Shown in pieces: positions 10,571 through 22,337 of a DNA stretch of 64,000 bases. This stretch comes from Bathynomus jamesi (Eukaryota > Arthropoda > Malacostraca > Isopoda > Cirolanidae). The stretch covers positions 1,089,501-1,153,500 of the forward strand of contig JAJOZX010000089.1 in the NCBI GenBank assembly GCA_023014485.1, in the 5' to 3' direction. Within the stretch, counting starts at the first letter, position 1, and every line of letters starts with the position of its first letter. The position numbers and the translations under genes were made by a program. Below the pieces are notes generated by a model, which was given only the letters and a program-made list of their open reading frames with translations, was not told the origin of the DNA and ran no database searches.

Positions 10571-11384
10571 TTGCGTATCTCGTTTTAAATTGTTCCGCAA
10601 GTCTTTAGCCATAGTTACAATATTTTGTTGTGGTATTGGGCGAAAGGCTTAAAGACTTGTATCTATGTTAACGACAGCCATTTCCAACATCTGGTGGAAC
10701 GTCACTCGTTTAATTAATTATTTACAAAACCTTTACGGGTTACTTTTAAGAGGGACACCTGGTATATATCTAACTGACGGTGATATACGACAATTTGTTC
10801 TCACTGGGGCTGAGAAACAGAAATGGCCCGCGGAAAAGGCCCGCCGAATTGATAATAAATTTGGACTCTTTAACAAGATAAAAGCAAGTGATATTCCGTC
10901 TTCAAGAGAAGAAAAACTATCAGTTAATTAACAACACTGTTCCCCTTTCTTTTGCCAAAATTTCACTTTATTTGCTCGCAAAATTTACGATAACACTTTA
11001 TCTTCCACCATTGTGTTCTTGTCTTTCCTACGGAATCACGACAACCTTTAAGATACACACAGAGCCCATCGCGACACGAACGCGAATATTACATTATCAA
11101 TGTGGTGGTGGTGTATAAATGTTATGTTTATATAAGTGTTTACAAATTTTATTTTTTATCATGAAAAAAAGGGGATATAATTGAAAGGGGGATTGTAAAA
11201 TTGGGGGTTTATTAATAAATATGAAATTCACAATATATAAACGACAAAAACAGTAATTAAAATAGAAATTTCTCGTAAGCTGAAAATAAATCGCAAAATG
11301 GGGCTACGTGACCATCGGCATGTACATAACCGAACAGGTCCTGTTTTGTAAATGGGACTTACTGTGTTGATCCAATGATTTATG
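10571..11384. other. Unassigned stretch with one unrecognised reading frame
   Basis: An 88-codon frame at 10665-10931 has no motif I recognise. A mariner-like end fragment (GGGACACCTGGTATA, about 10752) suggests yet another old insertion. The rest is AT-rich noncoding DNA with a poly(A)-rich patch near 11160. Confidence 0.35.
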
Positions 11385-11955
11385 AGAAAATTAGTTAAGT
11401 GTACAGAAGTCGAAAAGAGGGCCTTAAAAATACTGGGTTATATTAAAAAACAGTTCGTTTAAAAATAAGGAGATTCACTACAATTTACAATCACAATTCA
11501 CTAGCTAAACCTCAACTCGAGTGTTGTGTATAGTTTTGAGCTCCGTCCCTTAGGAAGGATATATAAAGGATGGAAACCTTGAAAGGGTACAAGCAAGGAC
11601 CACAAAATTGACCCCTTCAGTGAAACTGTAAAACTGCCAACAAAGATTAAAACGCTTAAATCTGTTAACCTCAGAGACCAGGAGTTGCGCGGTCAGCTTA
11701 TTCAAATTTTCAAGATGTTCAATGGAGTAGACATGGTAGCCTACAGGAAATTATTCTCATTTAACACCAATCCGACAAGAAATAATGGTTTTAAATTGGA
11801 GCGAAAAACATTTAGTACCTACATCTGTGGTAATTTTTTTCTATAAAATAGTTAATATCTGGTACCAACTTTCCTCGGAGGGTTTTTCAAGCCAAAGCGT
11901 AAATATGTTTAAAAATAGTCTGGACAAAGTTCTGAATACACTCAAGATTTAAGAC
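11385..11955 (+). mobile_element. CR1-like LINE, decayed 3' fragment
   Basis: Translating across several frames gives the tail of a CR1/Jockey-group non-LTR retrotransposon. A segment like KVQARTTKLTPSV corresponds to the ERLERGPQS region at 38670-38705. It is followed by LKRLNL, TRSCAV, FKMFNGVD-type sequence, then NNGFKLERKTF, YKIVNIWYQL and VNMFKNSLDK. The same order occurs at 38700-39042, so both are one family. The whole RT domain is missing and stops are frequent. Confidence 0.7.
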
Positions 11956-12345
11956 TGTCCCCACATATAACATAATTTACGAATCGATTACACTGTTTAA
12001 GTATTCTGAAAATAGTTTGTTTAAACATGTCCTCCTACACTTAGTTCTCCCCAACTTTTGGATACGTCTCTGGTTGCATTGTGACCCACGTAGCATGATC
12101 AGCTATCGATCAACTCATTTTTTGATTACTTGCCTCATAAACACCTCTAAGTGGGAGACTTCATTTGCCGTAGCAACAACGGGTGATTACCCATGAAACG
12201 CTGTCATTCTTCATAAGGGACAAGTACACGGGATAGATACAGGGACCTTCCACTAATATTCGTCGCCGGAAAGAGATTTTCTCTACTCTCGTGGTGACAC
12301 AACACCGTGAAGTATGAACGACTCAGTATACCACTTGCTGCAATT
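11956..12345. other. Noncoding stretch
   Basis: No coding or repetitive signal recognised. The final bases hold TGCTGCA (12336-12342), one side of the target duplication of the next element. Confidence 0.4.
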
Positions 12346-15300
12346 TAGGGTGTGTCAATTTGGGAGGTGAAAATTAATTTTTGCCAATTCCTTCACTGAG
12401 GGGTTTTAAAAATATGTTTTTGGATGTGAAGAATTCAAATCTGCTCTTATTTTTGTGATTGCTCAACACTTAGCTTGGTAAATCTACGTTTGATTAAAAA
12501 GCACAATTTATTAATTTTAGCTTCTCAAAATGTCAGGTAATGCTATAAAAATTTTAGTTTCTCTGCATAAAACATATCCTAGTAATCATAAAACATATCC
12601 TTGTAATCATAAAACAACATTAGAAAGTAATGACATCAGTAAAAAAAAATATTTAAACAAGTTTCATCAAGTCTTGCTTTGATTCGTTCTTGGACATCAG
12701 CCGCCGACTTGCTTCTTGGCCTCTGATATAGCCCTCACGTTTCTCATGTGTATACAGTATACACCCTGCCTGCTGCCTCTGTGACTTGTTTCACACACCT
12801 CTCTATTGACTGAGCATGACAGGGCCACTGTGGAACTTGCATAGGCTTGTCAAAGCACCTCTTTACTTCCGCTGTAGTCAGTTTACATGTCAAAGGAGGT
12901 TCAAATACCCCGTCAGACCAGTCTGTCAGCTCCAACACGGAAGAAGCACTGGGGTTGATGGAAGGTGTCTTCCTGGGACGTACAGAAAGATCTCCAAGTG
13001 TGTCATCATCTCCACCCCTCATGTCAACAATCTTTTGGACACCAGCTCTCCTCTCCTCACTGTCATCTGAGCACAAGAGTGTCTGGATTATCATTTCGCT
13101 GAATGCATACCATGCTGAGCGCTTGATGGTTGGCAAAACAGCATCCACTACAGCCTTCTTTTGCAGCCTAACTAGCCGCAGCTGAAACAAGATGTGGCGT
13201 GGGCCTTCCACCCAAGAGTGTTTTACTTTGATGTTGAACCAACACAGGGGTAGTACACACCAACAATGTATTCCACTATCAGTCTTAAGTTGTTGAGGGT
13301 TTTGCCTTTAAGGCCATGTTTTGAAACCCATATGCGACAAAGCCTGTTTGCTGTTGTCAACCACCTTGAATGGCTCACTGGACCAATTTCAAGAAGGGCC
13401 AGATCTGTGGGAAGTGCTCCTGTCCTTATGGCCTGTGTAATCCTATACCCGTACGCTTGATCAGTAGAGAGATCCTTTACGACATTGTCACTCAGTGAAG
13501 TAAGAGGCTCTCCAATTGAGAGTTTGGTGAATGAAGGATCAATTTCAAGTTCGGTTGCAGTGTCTAGCATCTTGCCAATGTTACCTGTCCACTTGTTGTT
13601 AGACAAGGTCTTCCCATCCAGTGTTGTGATCAAGTGTCGCAGGGGTAACTCGTTAGTGTGGAGGGCACAAACCAACCAGATCAGCTTACGGCAAAGCTTG
13701 ACCTCTACCCAATGCATGGAACCACCCCCCTCCCAGCCAGTGTTAACATTTGTAGAATCACCTCCAATGGCCTGCAGGCTTTTATCAATGCCCTTCTTCA
13801 TGAAATCTACAAGATTATCAGCAATAACTTCAGCAGGTTTTTTCTCGTTGAGCCTTTCTCAGGAGTGAAGTGGTAGAGATATCTTCCACCTGGCTCACTG
13901 CACACAGAATAATGCTCTTCTTTGATGATGCTGGGGAACTGACGATCTGAATTGTCTGCTTTCAGCATAACTTTAGTTGTATCTTGACGGCCGTCAAAGA
14001 AGATGCAGTCAATTTCACCCTTCTTACAAAGATCATCAAATTCCTGATCCAGGGATCTCATAACTTTTTCTTGGGCCCTCTTGACTTTATTGTGATCAAC
14101 TACAAGTCTCTTGTCTTCTTCAGTGATCAAGCCAGCATCCATAAAGGCAGCAGTGGTGATGGCAGCTGTGGCACGCAGGCCATACACCATATCTGATGCT
14201 ATGCATAGCAACATTAGGTATTTCTAATGTGTTGTACTCTGGCTTTTTATTGGAAGTTGAAGACGTGCTTGGTATTTCTAATGTCACTTCATAACTTCCA
14301 TCCTTTCCATCTTGAGCATCAGCTATTTGTTCTTCATTTTCATCATCAGAGAAAATTATTTCATTGATGGCATTGAAACATCCTGCTTACTTGTCTGCTT
14401 ATATTCAGCAAGCCTTCTTCTTTCGTCTTCTTGCCGCTTCTGCTTTTTGACTTCTGTTGTGCTCAGGTTGATCTGGCAAGCCAATCTGATGTGGTCCATA
14501 GAACCAGACTTGTCTCTCTGACCTTTAATGGAAGCAAGTTCCTTCACAGGGATCTTCATCTCCTAGGGCATGTACAGTTAATGTAAGTTTCGTTTTTGCA
14601 ACCAGCATCTGCAAGGCAGCCAAATTCAGAGCAGAGAACAATTTTACACTTGCAACTGAGGATGTCAAAAAGCTTGTCAAGTTTTGCAATGAAAGCCTCT
14701 TTGACATGTAGCTTTCCTCTCCCAAGAGATATGTTTTTGGCCTGCTCCCAGCTCTCTTGGATCTTGTTTAAGATTGTGACTCGTGAATTTACAACGGGGG
14801 CTACAAAAGAACTGTTTGCTCGTTCCCACTTTTCAAGCACTTTAGGGTAAATGTCCTTTGCAAGACTCGCTGCTGGGTAGTTTCTCACATCCTCACCACT
14901 TTGTTCTCTTAGCAGTAGCCCATATTTCAGAACGTCTCGCAGAGTTGGGAGTTCAGAGGGCAACAACTCTCTACCAGTTCCAATTAGGTTGCTCATATGT
15001 GTGAATGTCCCCAGTCTTGTCCTCCTTTTAGAAGCCATTGTAGGTCAATTCCCACTGGTTAGGATGGTAGCACTGACGGACAAGTAATCTTCAGCACACT
15101 GATGAATATGTTTCAACCTGTGAAATAAGCAAAAACAGCAGTGCATTATATATACAGCATATATAATTATTAATATAATAATTATTATATAATTCCACAA
15201 AAAAGTCAAAAAAGTCACTATTTTTATGTAGCTTCTTACCAAGCAAAACTAAATTATATTAAATTAACAAAAATATCTTTAGAATTCCTAAGTCATGCTG

Positions 15301-15359
15301 CAACTTTTTAGCACCCCTCATATTTGGAATTTGAAAGTTGTAAAATTCGACACACCCTA
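12346..15359 (-). mobile_element. hAT-like DNA transposon, family B
   Basis: The ends TAGGGTGTGTCAATTT (12346) and its inverse, finishing AATTCGACACACCCTA (15359), form terminal inverted repeats. TGCTGCA flanks both sides (12336-12342 and 15363-15369), consistent with a target duplication of about 8 bp. The element is 3.0 kb and encodes one transposase on the minus strand. The TAGGG-type end and duplication size point to the hAT group, but the protein is too divergent for me to be certain. Confidence 0.75.
12744..15038 (-). pseudogene. Divergent RNase H-like transposase, family B
   Basis: The start at 15038 opens MASKRRTRLGTFTHM. A cysteine-rich block with CKCKIVLCSEFGCLADAGC (about 14625-14580) looks like a zinc-binding domain. 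Then come KR-rich coiled-coil sequence (14559-14356), a region with FFDGRQDTTKV (about 13990), GGDSTNVNTG (about 13757, likely catalytic D), LVCALHTNELPLRHL (C-x-x-H-type block), SRWLTTANRLCRIW (RW block) and WYAFSEM further on. The D...N...C-x-x-H...RW order resembles hAT transposases. Frame changes near 14560, 14356-14214 and 13805 break the gene. Proteins of this type are multi-copy in invertebrates but uncharacterised as far as I know. Confidence 0.7.
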
Positions 15360-16355
15360 TAATGCTGCATAAACACCTTTCACGGCGGAGACTCAAGTTG
15401 AAACGGCGACATCCAAACAGTTGGCAAACATATATATAAACATCACAGACATTCAGTTACAAAAAACATGCTCTCACACTTGCCTGCCTTGTTAAATATG
15501 TCTAAGAATAGAGCAGATTTTGTAGAAACACAATTTCATAACGAACAAAAAAAAAATCTTCAAAAAAAATGCCTGGCATGGATTAGGTGAGGTAAATTTA
15601 CGTTTCTGCCGCCCCTATTTCTTTTTTTTACCTCTCCCTTCTCTCGGGTGGTGGGTGTATGTGAAGGGTGAGGGTATGATGTGAAAAATCTGATTTCCTC
15701 TCTCAATTCTTGTTTCAACCCCTTTCCTGTAGAAGCATTTCAACACCTTGTCAGCGTGATGGCTTTGCGCGTACATGGGTGTAGACATGGAGAATTTGCT
15801 TAATCCTTTTGGGGCTATCCTGGAGTGAGCCATGGGCTCTTCGTTGGCCAGATACCTGGTAAAAAGAGCTGTAAATATTTTGTATAAAATTAAAAATATA
15901 TGTTTGAAGTTTTTGTGACAATTCCAAGTAGTTAATATACGATTAGCACAAATATGTTAGATTATACAGTATACACCCATGCTCTCCATTATACGATTCC
16001 TGCGTGTGATAACGTAATTGTTGAGCTAATTTATATATTCTCCTCTTTCCGTTTCCTGTAAAATTTCCTTAGCTACTTTTCCAAGATCAAGGTATTTTCT
16101 TCAACTTTTTTCCGTACCCGCCTCTGGTAGGGAGAGAGCATATAGGGTAGGGAAAGAGCAGACGGTTGGGAAAGAGCAGAGGGTAGAGAGAGAGCCTTAT
16201 GCTTTTCTATCCAGTTTTCTGCTACTGCTAAAATAATTAAAAAATGCACTACTTTAATAACAGGAACTTCCCCGACCTGATCCTCTCCATATTTTTTCTG
16301 ATGTCTTTTTCGTAGACGTCTTTAAACAGTCTTCATTAATTAATATAAAAAACAC

Positions 16356-16417
<62 letters not shown>

Positions 16418-17681
16418 TATATATAAACTTATATATATATACACACACACACACACAAGTATTGAATTTAAATTTGTATTTGAGAGCTTGAAATTGGACT
16501 AACGATTCAAACGTTTGAATCCGTCGACTGTAAAATTTTCTTTGATTCACCGTTAATGGGTAAATTGGGAATTATTAATAAAAGAGATAATTAATAAATA
16601 ATCCCAATTAGTTTGAAGTAGAAATAAACACTTTACATTTAAGTTGAAAGAAATATTTTTATTTCATGATGAAGAGATTTTAATTGGATCAAAGCGAAAA
16701 AAGTTTGTTCAAAATCAAAAACGAAATGCAAAATATTAAAAAAAAAAAAGGTCTTTTTCTGTTTCTGGAAATTACAAAAGTAGTTTGATTAAAATTATTA
16801 TTATTTATAACGGATAAGGAAGAAATACTGTAGTCAAATTAAGCATTTTTGTGTTGGATTCTTCCTGCAAAGAAGGAGCGACCGCGATGCGAATGTGAAA
16901 TCACACGCGACTCGAGTCGTCACTACTCGAGTCGTCACTACCCAAGTCGTCAGTCGTGAGTCGCGAGACGATCCCGTGTGCGGCCGGCCTTAGTATTAAA
17001 AATATAGCAAAAAAACATATTTTAATTTTTTTGAATGAGAATTTCCTTTTCAGCAAAATCAGTTTCCTTGAAGAGCTTCCAATTCAATTTTGTTCCCAGA
17101 AGGTCGACTTCATACCATTTCTGTAATGGATTTTTATATATATATACACTGTATACAGATATATGAAATGCGTGTACACGTATATTGGATATGTATACCT
17201 AATATAAAGAGGTAAAAACGATTGTATTTTGCGAAAAAGAGATTCCTTTTCATAAGAAAAAATTCTCGCGATGATTTTTTACCAGAATTTATTTTCAGTA
17301 TTCGGTTCCAAAATGTTGCAAATTATTATTATTATTATTATTGCAGACGAATCCGAAAACTCAAATCACGAAACACTCCATAATTTAAAAAAAAAAAATA
17401 TCCAACCCGAATTTCTTTTTAGGGAAAAAATAGTTTATTTTTTATTTTCAATCTATTTTTATTAATTTACATTATTTTTTTCATAAAAACTTTCCTCAGT
17501 TTTTATGACAATATTTCCCCCCCTTTTTGACAAAATTTTCAAAATGATTTTCTCTTTTATGGAGAGCGGTGTATCTCGTAAATGGCTTAGAGATGTTTAC
17601 GGAAATTTCATTTTAATGATTTCTCTTAATATGTCAAATTGAAACTAATTTTTTTTAATGAAAAACAAATTCAAGTCTAAC
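15360..17681. other. Long noncoding stretch with microsatellites
   Basis: No protein-coding signal. It holds a pure (TA)n tract at 16361-16412 followed by (CA)n at 16441-16457, a purine-rich patch with repeated GGGAAAGAGCAG units at 16125-16195, and a short GC-rich region at 16875-16985 with ACTCGAGTCGTCACT repeated. The frames at 15045-15242 and 16254-16550 are low-complexity. Confidence 0.5.
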
Positions 17682-17699
17682 TACAGTAAACCTCCATTG

Positions 17700-17901
17700 G
17701 GATCACCTGAAGATCAGGGCCCCCAGCCTTCTTTAGTTAGCCTTATAAGGCTAACTAACGAAAATATCAGACTTAACCTAACCAATCGTCAAGGGCGTAC
17801 AGTTGACCTAACGATTGGTTAGGTTAAGTCGTGGTATTTTCGTTAGTTAGACTTATAAGGCTAACTAACGAAGGCTGGGGGCCCTGATCTTCAGGTGATC
17901 C
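17700..17901. repeat. Palindromic MITE with perfect 8-bp target duplication
   Basis: Nearly the whole 202 bp folds back on itself. The ends are GGATCACCTGAAGATCAGG and its inverse, and the core holds AGCCTTATAAGGCTAACTAA and CGATTGGTTAGGTT modules. CTCCATTG occurs on both sides (17692-17699 and 17902-17909). The element is inserted in the terminus of a pogo-like transposon, so it is the younger of the two. Confidence 0.92.
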
Positions 17902-18112
17902 CTCCATTGTAACAGACTTTACTGTATCGGAATTCGGCTTCTAGTGGACTTTTTGGACCCGATCGGACTTATGTTGGTAACTAACGTACAAATTCAACAT
18001 TAGTCCACGTAATCAACTTCAGCGCGCGTGTTGTTAAGTCTGCCCAGGATTACGCCCGTGTTCTCTCGTTTTTTACGCCCGTTTTTGTGTTAAGCATTCT
18101 GTGAGTGAAAAC

Positions 18113-19208
18113 ATGGCAAACAAAAGTGGTAGAGGTGATGCAAACACTAAAAAGTCCAGAAAACATCTCGGTATTGCTGAGAAATTGAAACTTATTACGT
18201 GCTATTAGCGTGGTAAGCATGGGCGTAGCCAGGATTTTTTATTGAGGGGGGGAAGGCCATCAAAATTAATATAGGCTAAGAATAGGAAAAATGAAATCTG
18301 ATATTTCACATTTTTTTACTAAATATAGCTCTCATTTTCAACATCAAAAAGCAGCAGTTTAACCACCTCATGAAAGATAATTATGTATATAGAGAATGAC
18401 ATTAGTGTATCTCAAAACTAACACTAGCACAATTTTTATTCAAAATTAATCGATGACATATACACCTAATACGTGCAATATACATTATTGCATTTAAGCA
18501 TATAACACAACTATGTATGCATTAGAACGTAACTTAAAAAGAATAGCTACATTAGGGGGGGCGGGGGTAAGAGAGTAGCCAGTGCTTCATGCAGAATTGT
18601 GGGTTCAGTAAAAGTACCTTTTATGATATTATTACAGTTAAAGCGGAGAGGAAAGCACGAAGAAGGTTGCTGTGTTGAAATGGCATCAACAGCACTACGA
18701 TGAGGGGTCCTTGTTCGTGGTGTCAAACTTCAAAGTGCAACCACAAAATTTGCTACACGGATGAGACTGGCTGACACGTTCTTTACATCCAACTCAGGCT
18801 GACTACGCCGTTTTCGCCAGCGTCCTGAACTCGTTAATAAAAATATTAGCGGGGAAATTATTAGTACAGACAAAGATGCACTGGAACCCTTTTGTAAGAA
18901 GTTGCACGATACCATCGATAGAGGTAAACTGAAGCCGTTCCAGCTATACATTGGGGACGAGACTGAGTTCTACTGGCAATTCCTGCCACAGAACAGTCAG
19001 GCACTCAAGAGCATAACTAGCACTCTAAGACACAAACAAAGCAAGGAACGGATTTTTTGTTGGCTTGTGCCAATGCAGATGGGATCTATCGCTTGAAGCC
19101 GGCTGTTGTGGGGAAGGCAAATAAACCCCCTGCTTTCAAGGACTTCATGGATCGTCTACCAGTAGTGTGTACTACAGAAACAAGACTGCATGTTTCACCC
19201 AAAAAATA
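18113..19208 (+). pseudogene. pogo/jerky-like transposase, fragmented
   Basis: The ATG at 18113 opens MANKSGRGDANTKKS, and HLGIAEKLKLI matches the start of the CENP-B-like DNA-binding domain. A stop and a repeat insertion (18213-18600) follow. Homology resumes at about 18630, and the DDE domain appears at 18902-19208. GDETEFYWQFLP carries the first catalytic aspartate, then SKERI and, after a frameshift near 19060, ANADG, RLKPAVVGKANKP, AFKDFMDRLPVV. The rest of the catalytic domain is absent because the sequence passes into a minisatellite at about 19210. Confidence 0.75.
18213..18600. repeat. Insertion with GGGCGTAGCCAGG end
   Basis: A block starting ATGGGCGTAGCCAGGATTTT and followed by a G-run interrupts the transposase. 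A second G-run (TTAGGGGGGGCGGGGG) occurs near its other end at about 18553. The interrupted homology on both sides shows it is an insertion. Its class is not recognised. Confidence 0.5.
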
Positions 19209-19229
19209 ACGCGCCTACTAAAGAATAGT

Positions 19230-19815
19230 ATTATTAAATGAAAATAATGACGCGGTGTTTCGTGAGTCGTAGTTATTCAGTAAAGATTGCTGCTACACAG
19301 TCGTGGTTAATCAGTGAAAACAATGACGGTGAGAATCGAGATTCGTGGTTATTAATGAATACAAGAAAATGACTCGGCAACTCGAGAGTCCTGGTTTCAC
19401 AATGAAAATAATGACGCGGTGATTCGTGAGTCGTAGTTATTCAGTAAAGATTGCTGCTACACAGTCGTGGTTAATCAGTGAAAACAATGACGGTGAGAAT
19501 CGAGATACGTGGTTATTAATGAATACAAGAAAATGACTCGGCAACTCGAGAGTCCTGGTTTCACAATGAAAATAATGAGCTGCTACTCATAAATCGTGGT
19601 TACTGAATGAAAAATAACATGACGCGCCGACTCAAGAGTCGTATTAGTGAACAAAATAATGACACGATGATTCGTGAACCGTAATTACTTAATAAAAGTA
19701 ATGACGCGGTGACTACACAGTCATGGTTAATAAATGAATGTTCAAACACAGAGTCAGCACCTCGAAATTCGTGATTTCGGAATGACAATAATGACGCGGC
19801 GAATCGAGTCATCTT
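19230..19815 (+). repeat. Minisatellite with about 40-bp units and a 162-bp higher-order repeat
   Basis: The units follow the pattern AATAATGACGCGGTGATTCG, then GAGTCGTAGTTATTCAGT. A block of about 162 bp (19242-19403) is repeated almost exactly at 19404-19565. Less regular units continue to 19815. Confidence 0.85.
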
Positions 19816-20160
19816 TACTGAGGTTGAATTTAACGTTGCATATTTATACTAACTGAAACCTCTTTGACATGAAACCAATTTTTCATGCACTTTATTTAAA
19901 GAAACATTTATATACATAGATTCTATACGAAAGAGTAGTCAACTCTAATGGACCTCATTTTCCAAGCTGCCGTCATTATTATTACGCAGAAATAGCGACC
20001 CCAAACTCGACTTTCCTTCGAAGAAGCCAGTTTTCCCAATGTTCTGTAAGGACTCCAGAAGAATCCACTTAAATCGTAGTATAAATATTTCAACACTAAA
20101 TGTTTAATATAACTTTTCTAATACAATACAATACAAATAAACATTAAATTACTGCACACT

Positions 20161-20344
20161 TAGTTTGAAGTGAATTAGCCTGCACACTGCATTTTGCCTC
20201 CCTCTGTAGTTTCCCCCTGTGTAGGAGTACTTCACAGATAGTATGTGACTGATCACATACTATCTGGATGTGAAGTACTCCTACACAGGGGAAACTATAC
20301 AGAGAGGTACAATGCAGTCTGCAGGCTAATTCACTTCAAACTAT
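20161..20344. repeat. Long palindrome with arms of about 90 bp
   Basis: TAGTTTGAAGTGAATTAGCC (20161) is inverted at the far end (to 20344), with homology through to the axis at about 20252 (GTATGTGACTGATCACATAC). A few mismatches and small gaps occur, so the arms are not brand new. Confidence 0.88.
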
Positions 20345-20559
20345 GCAAAATATATTAAATAAAACGTGAAACGGAAAAACACTGGGGAACATATTCCACA
20401 AGGAATAGGAGGCAATGAGAAAGTGCTCCTCCTATACAATCGTGAGATACCAACTGATATCAGAATGCAGACTCTTACTCTTGTTTTTTTACACAAACTC
20501 GGGTCCCTATAATTTTATGCACGGGTTATAAATTACGTTATGCATTATGCTCTTATAAT

Positions 20560-20965
20560 TTTCATTCACTAATATGACTCTTCTGTGGGCACGTATTTTT
20601 TATTTTTTTCATTCAGTAACCACGACTCAAATCGTGGCGTCATTATTTTCAGTAAGAAATCACAACTCTCGGGTCGCCGGATCATTTTCTTCATTCACTA
20701 ATCACGATTCTCAATCGACGAATCATTATATTAATTCGACTCCTACGACTCATTAGTTGACGCATCATTATTTTTTTCAGTAAAGATGACCCTTGAGTTG
20801 CCGCGTTATTATTTTCATTCCGAAATCACGACTCTCGTTTGCCCCGAGTCTTTTTTGTATATTGAGTAACCACGACTATGGTCTAATCACGACTTTCGAG
20901 TCGCTGCCGCTTTATTTTCATTGACTAATCACGAATAGTAATATGCCGCGTCATTATTTTCATTA
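20560..20965 (-). repeat. Inverse-orientation copy of the 19.2-kb minisatellite
   Basis: Units such as TTCAGTAACCACGACTC and GCGTCATTATTTTCA are the reverse complement of the units at 19230-19815. With the palindrome at 20252 in the middle, the whole region 19.2-21.0 kb has an inverted, fold-back arrangement. Confidence 0.8.
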
Positions 20966-20967
20966 TT

Positions 20968-21480
20968 AACCCAATACTTGTAACCAAAGCGAATGGGCTT
21001 TCCAAAGTAAGGAACCATACTTTCACCAATGCTAAGATCTTCATGTGAAACATCAAACTGTACGAGGTTTAGTTTAGATCATGAAGTAGCTTAACTTTTG
21101 CCATTTTACTGGTAGTGAGAGCCTGATTATCTGCTGCATGTATCATTGACTTGATGTATACAGTATAAACTTGTTCCGGCTCACTGTTTCGGCAAATGCT
21201 TTGCATTCAAGATCTGGGGATTTCGACCAATAATCCTTTTCAGAAACTCTTATATTATAACCTGACAAGAAAATAAGTCCAATAAAATTCATCATTTCAT
21301 CTACAGTCCGTTCAAAATCAGTCTCGTTCTTGCCCCTTTTGGCATAGAGGTTGGTTTCCTTAACTAAAAGATGAAGAATATCTTTGAAGACCACGCTAAA
21401 CACCTGCCACTCAAAAGCTTGGGATAAACTGGGAGAACTTGCTAAAGGTTTGTTGGAGGCATGTTCTTTTGGATCTTCTG
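20968..21480 (-). pseudogene. piggyBac (PGBD-like) transposase fragment
   Basis: On the minus strand (21403-21143), a frame with FKDILHLLVKETN, EMMNFIGLIFLSGYN and DYWSKSPDLE matches the N-terminal part of PGBD/piggyBac transposases. After a frame break, homology continues towards 20968 with MAKVK, then LSIGESMVPYFG and FGYKYWV. The first catalytic residue normally reads ID in the IDESMVPYFG block and is replaced by G here (IGESM). Everything beyond is lost at the junction with the minisatellite. It is an inactive remnant. Confidence 0.8.
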
Positions 21481-21489
21481 ATAGCTAAC

Positions 21490-22065
21490 TAACTATCCTA
21501 TGCATGGTACAAAAGATAAGGACGAATATAACTGAAATATTTCTCTGTACGAATACTTATGAGTGCCACTGTATATAGTGTTCGCTCTGCTCTCTAAGAG
21601 TTTTTAGTGTCAGAAATGCAGAGAAATTGTAGCAAAATGTATCATTTTATTTTTTTAGAGCAAGGCTTCCTTTTCCAGCAAATTCTGGTCACTTCACCCA
21701 TCTTGAAGACCTTCCAATTCAATTCTGTTCCCAGAAAGTTTGGAATAGGATATCATAAAGCGCTGAAGAAAATATTTAATATATCGACTCTCGAAAGTTA
21801 TATAATATATGTGAATTATCAGAATTACCGACCTCCAAACATTACTTGAATTATTTAATAATAGCAGCATCTAAAAGAGTTTTGAATAGCAAGTGCCTAT
21901 TAGCGGATCAAATGGGGCCACTTAGAGGGCTCCAGCCCCCTAATTGATAGAGGTTTCGCATTCCCAATGATGTTTCCCGTTTTAATCAACCACATTCTCC
22001 GAATAGACAAGCGTGCAGGAGGTAAATACAATGTTTAGTGCATATCATTTTAGAGTGGATACATG
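21490..22065. other. Noncoding stretch
   Basis: No reading frame with recognisable motifs (the frame at 21607-21849 is unassigned) and no clear repeat structure. Confidence 0.4.
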
Positions 22066-22337
22066 TGTATATGTTACCGTCAATGTCTAAAATCAGGCAA
22101 TTTGTAAATTGACTGAAATTTTAGGCATTGTGTCAAATTGATGATACACACAAACCTAACTTAACCTAACCTTTTTGGTAATGCTGTATAAGCATGCCCA
22201 CTGGTATTTCCCAATATGCTGTCTAAAAATTCATTAGGTTAGGTTAGGTTTTGTGTGTATCATCAATTTGACACATTGCCTAAAATTTCAGTCAATTTTC
22301 AAATTGCCTGATTTTAGACACTGACTGTAACATATAC
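22066..22337. repeat. Fold-back MITE with long inverted arms
   Basis: The left arm from TGTATATGTTACCGTCAATG and the right arm ending CTGACTGTAACATATACA are inverted over roughly 110 bp each. The inner part holds AACCTAACTTAACCTAACC on one side and GGTTAGGTTAGGTT on the other, that is, short runs of a TTAGG-like unit. Too few units are present to call telomeric DNA. Confidence 0.85.

Larger units (their letters stand above)
17682..19210 (+). mobile_element. pogo/jerky-like transposon remnant
   Basis: The left end CAGTAAACCTCCATTG (17684 on) is a pogo/Tigger-type terminus, interrupted by a MITE (17700-17901) and continuing as TAACAGACTTTACTGT. The coding part follows on the plus strand (18113-19208), itself interrupted by a G-rich repeat at about 18213-18600. 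I could not locate the right terminus, because a minisatellite follows directly. Confidence 0.65.

Noticed and set aside
10665..10931. An 88-codon frame as a gene
   Set aside because: No recognisable domain, no promoter or poly(A) context, and length compatible with chance.
12816..13185. Plus-strand frames opposite the family B transposase
   Set aside because: They are antisense shadows of the minus-strand gene and lack any recognisable motif.
17684..17945. CAGTAAACCTCC ... TTTACTGTA read as a complete short pogo MITE
   Set aside because: After removing the nested palindromic MITE, the sequence continues directly into pogo-like coding DNA, so it is the terminus of a longer element.
22130..22260. 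Interstitial telomeric TTAGG array
   Set aside because: Only two to three imperfect units per arm occur, and they lie in a fold-back MITE.
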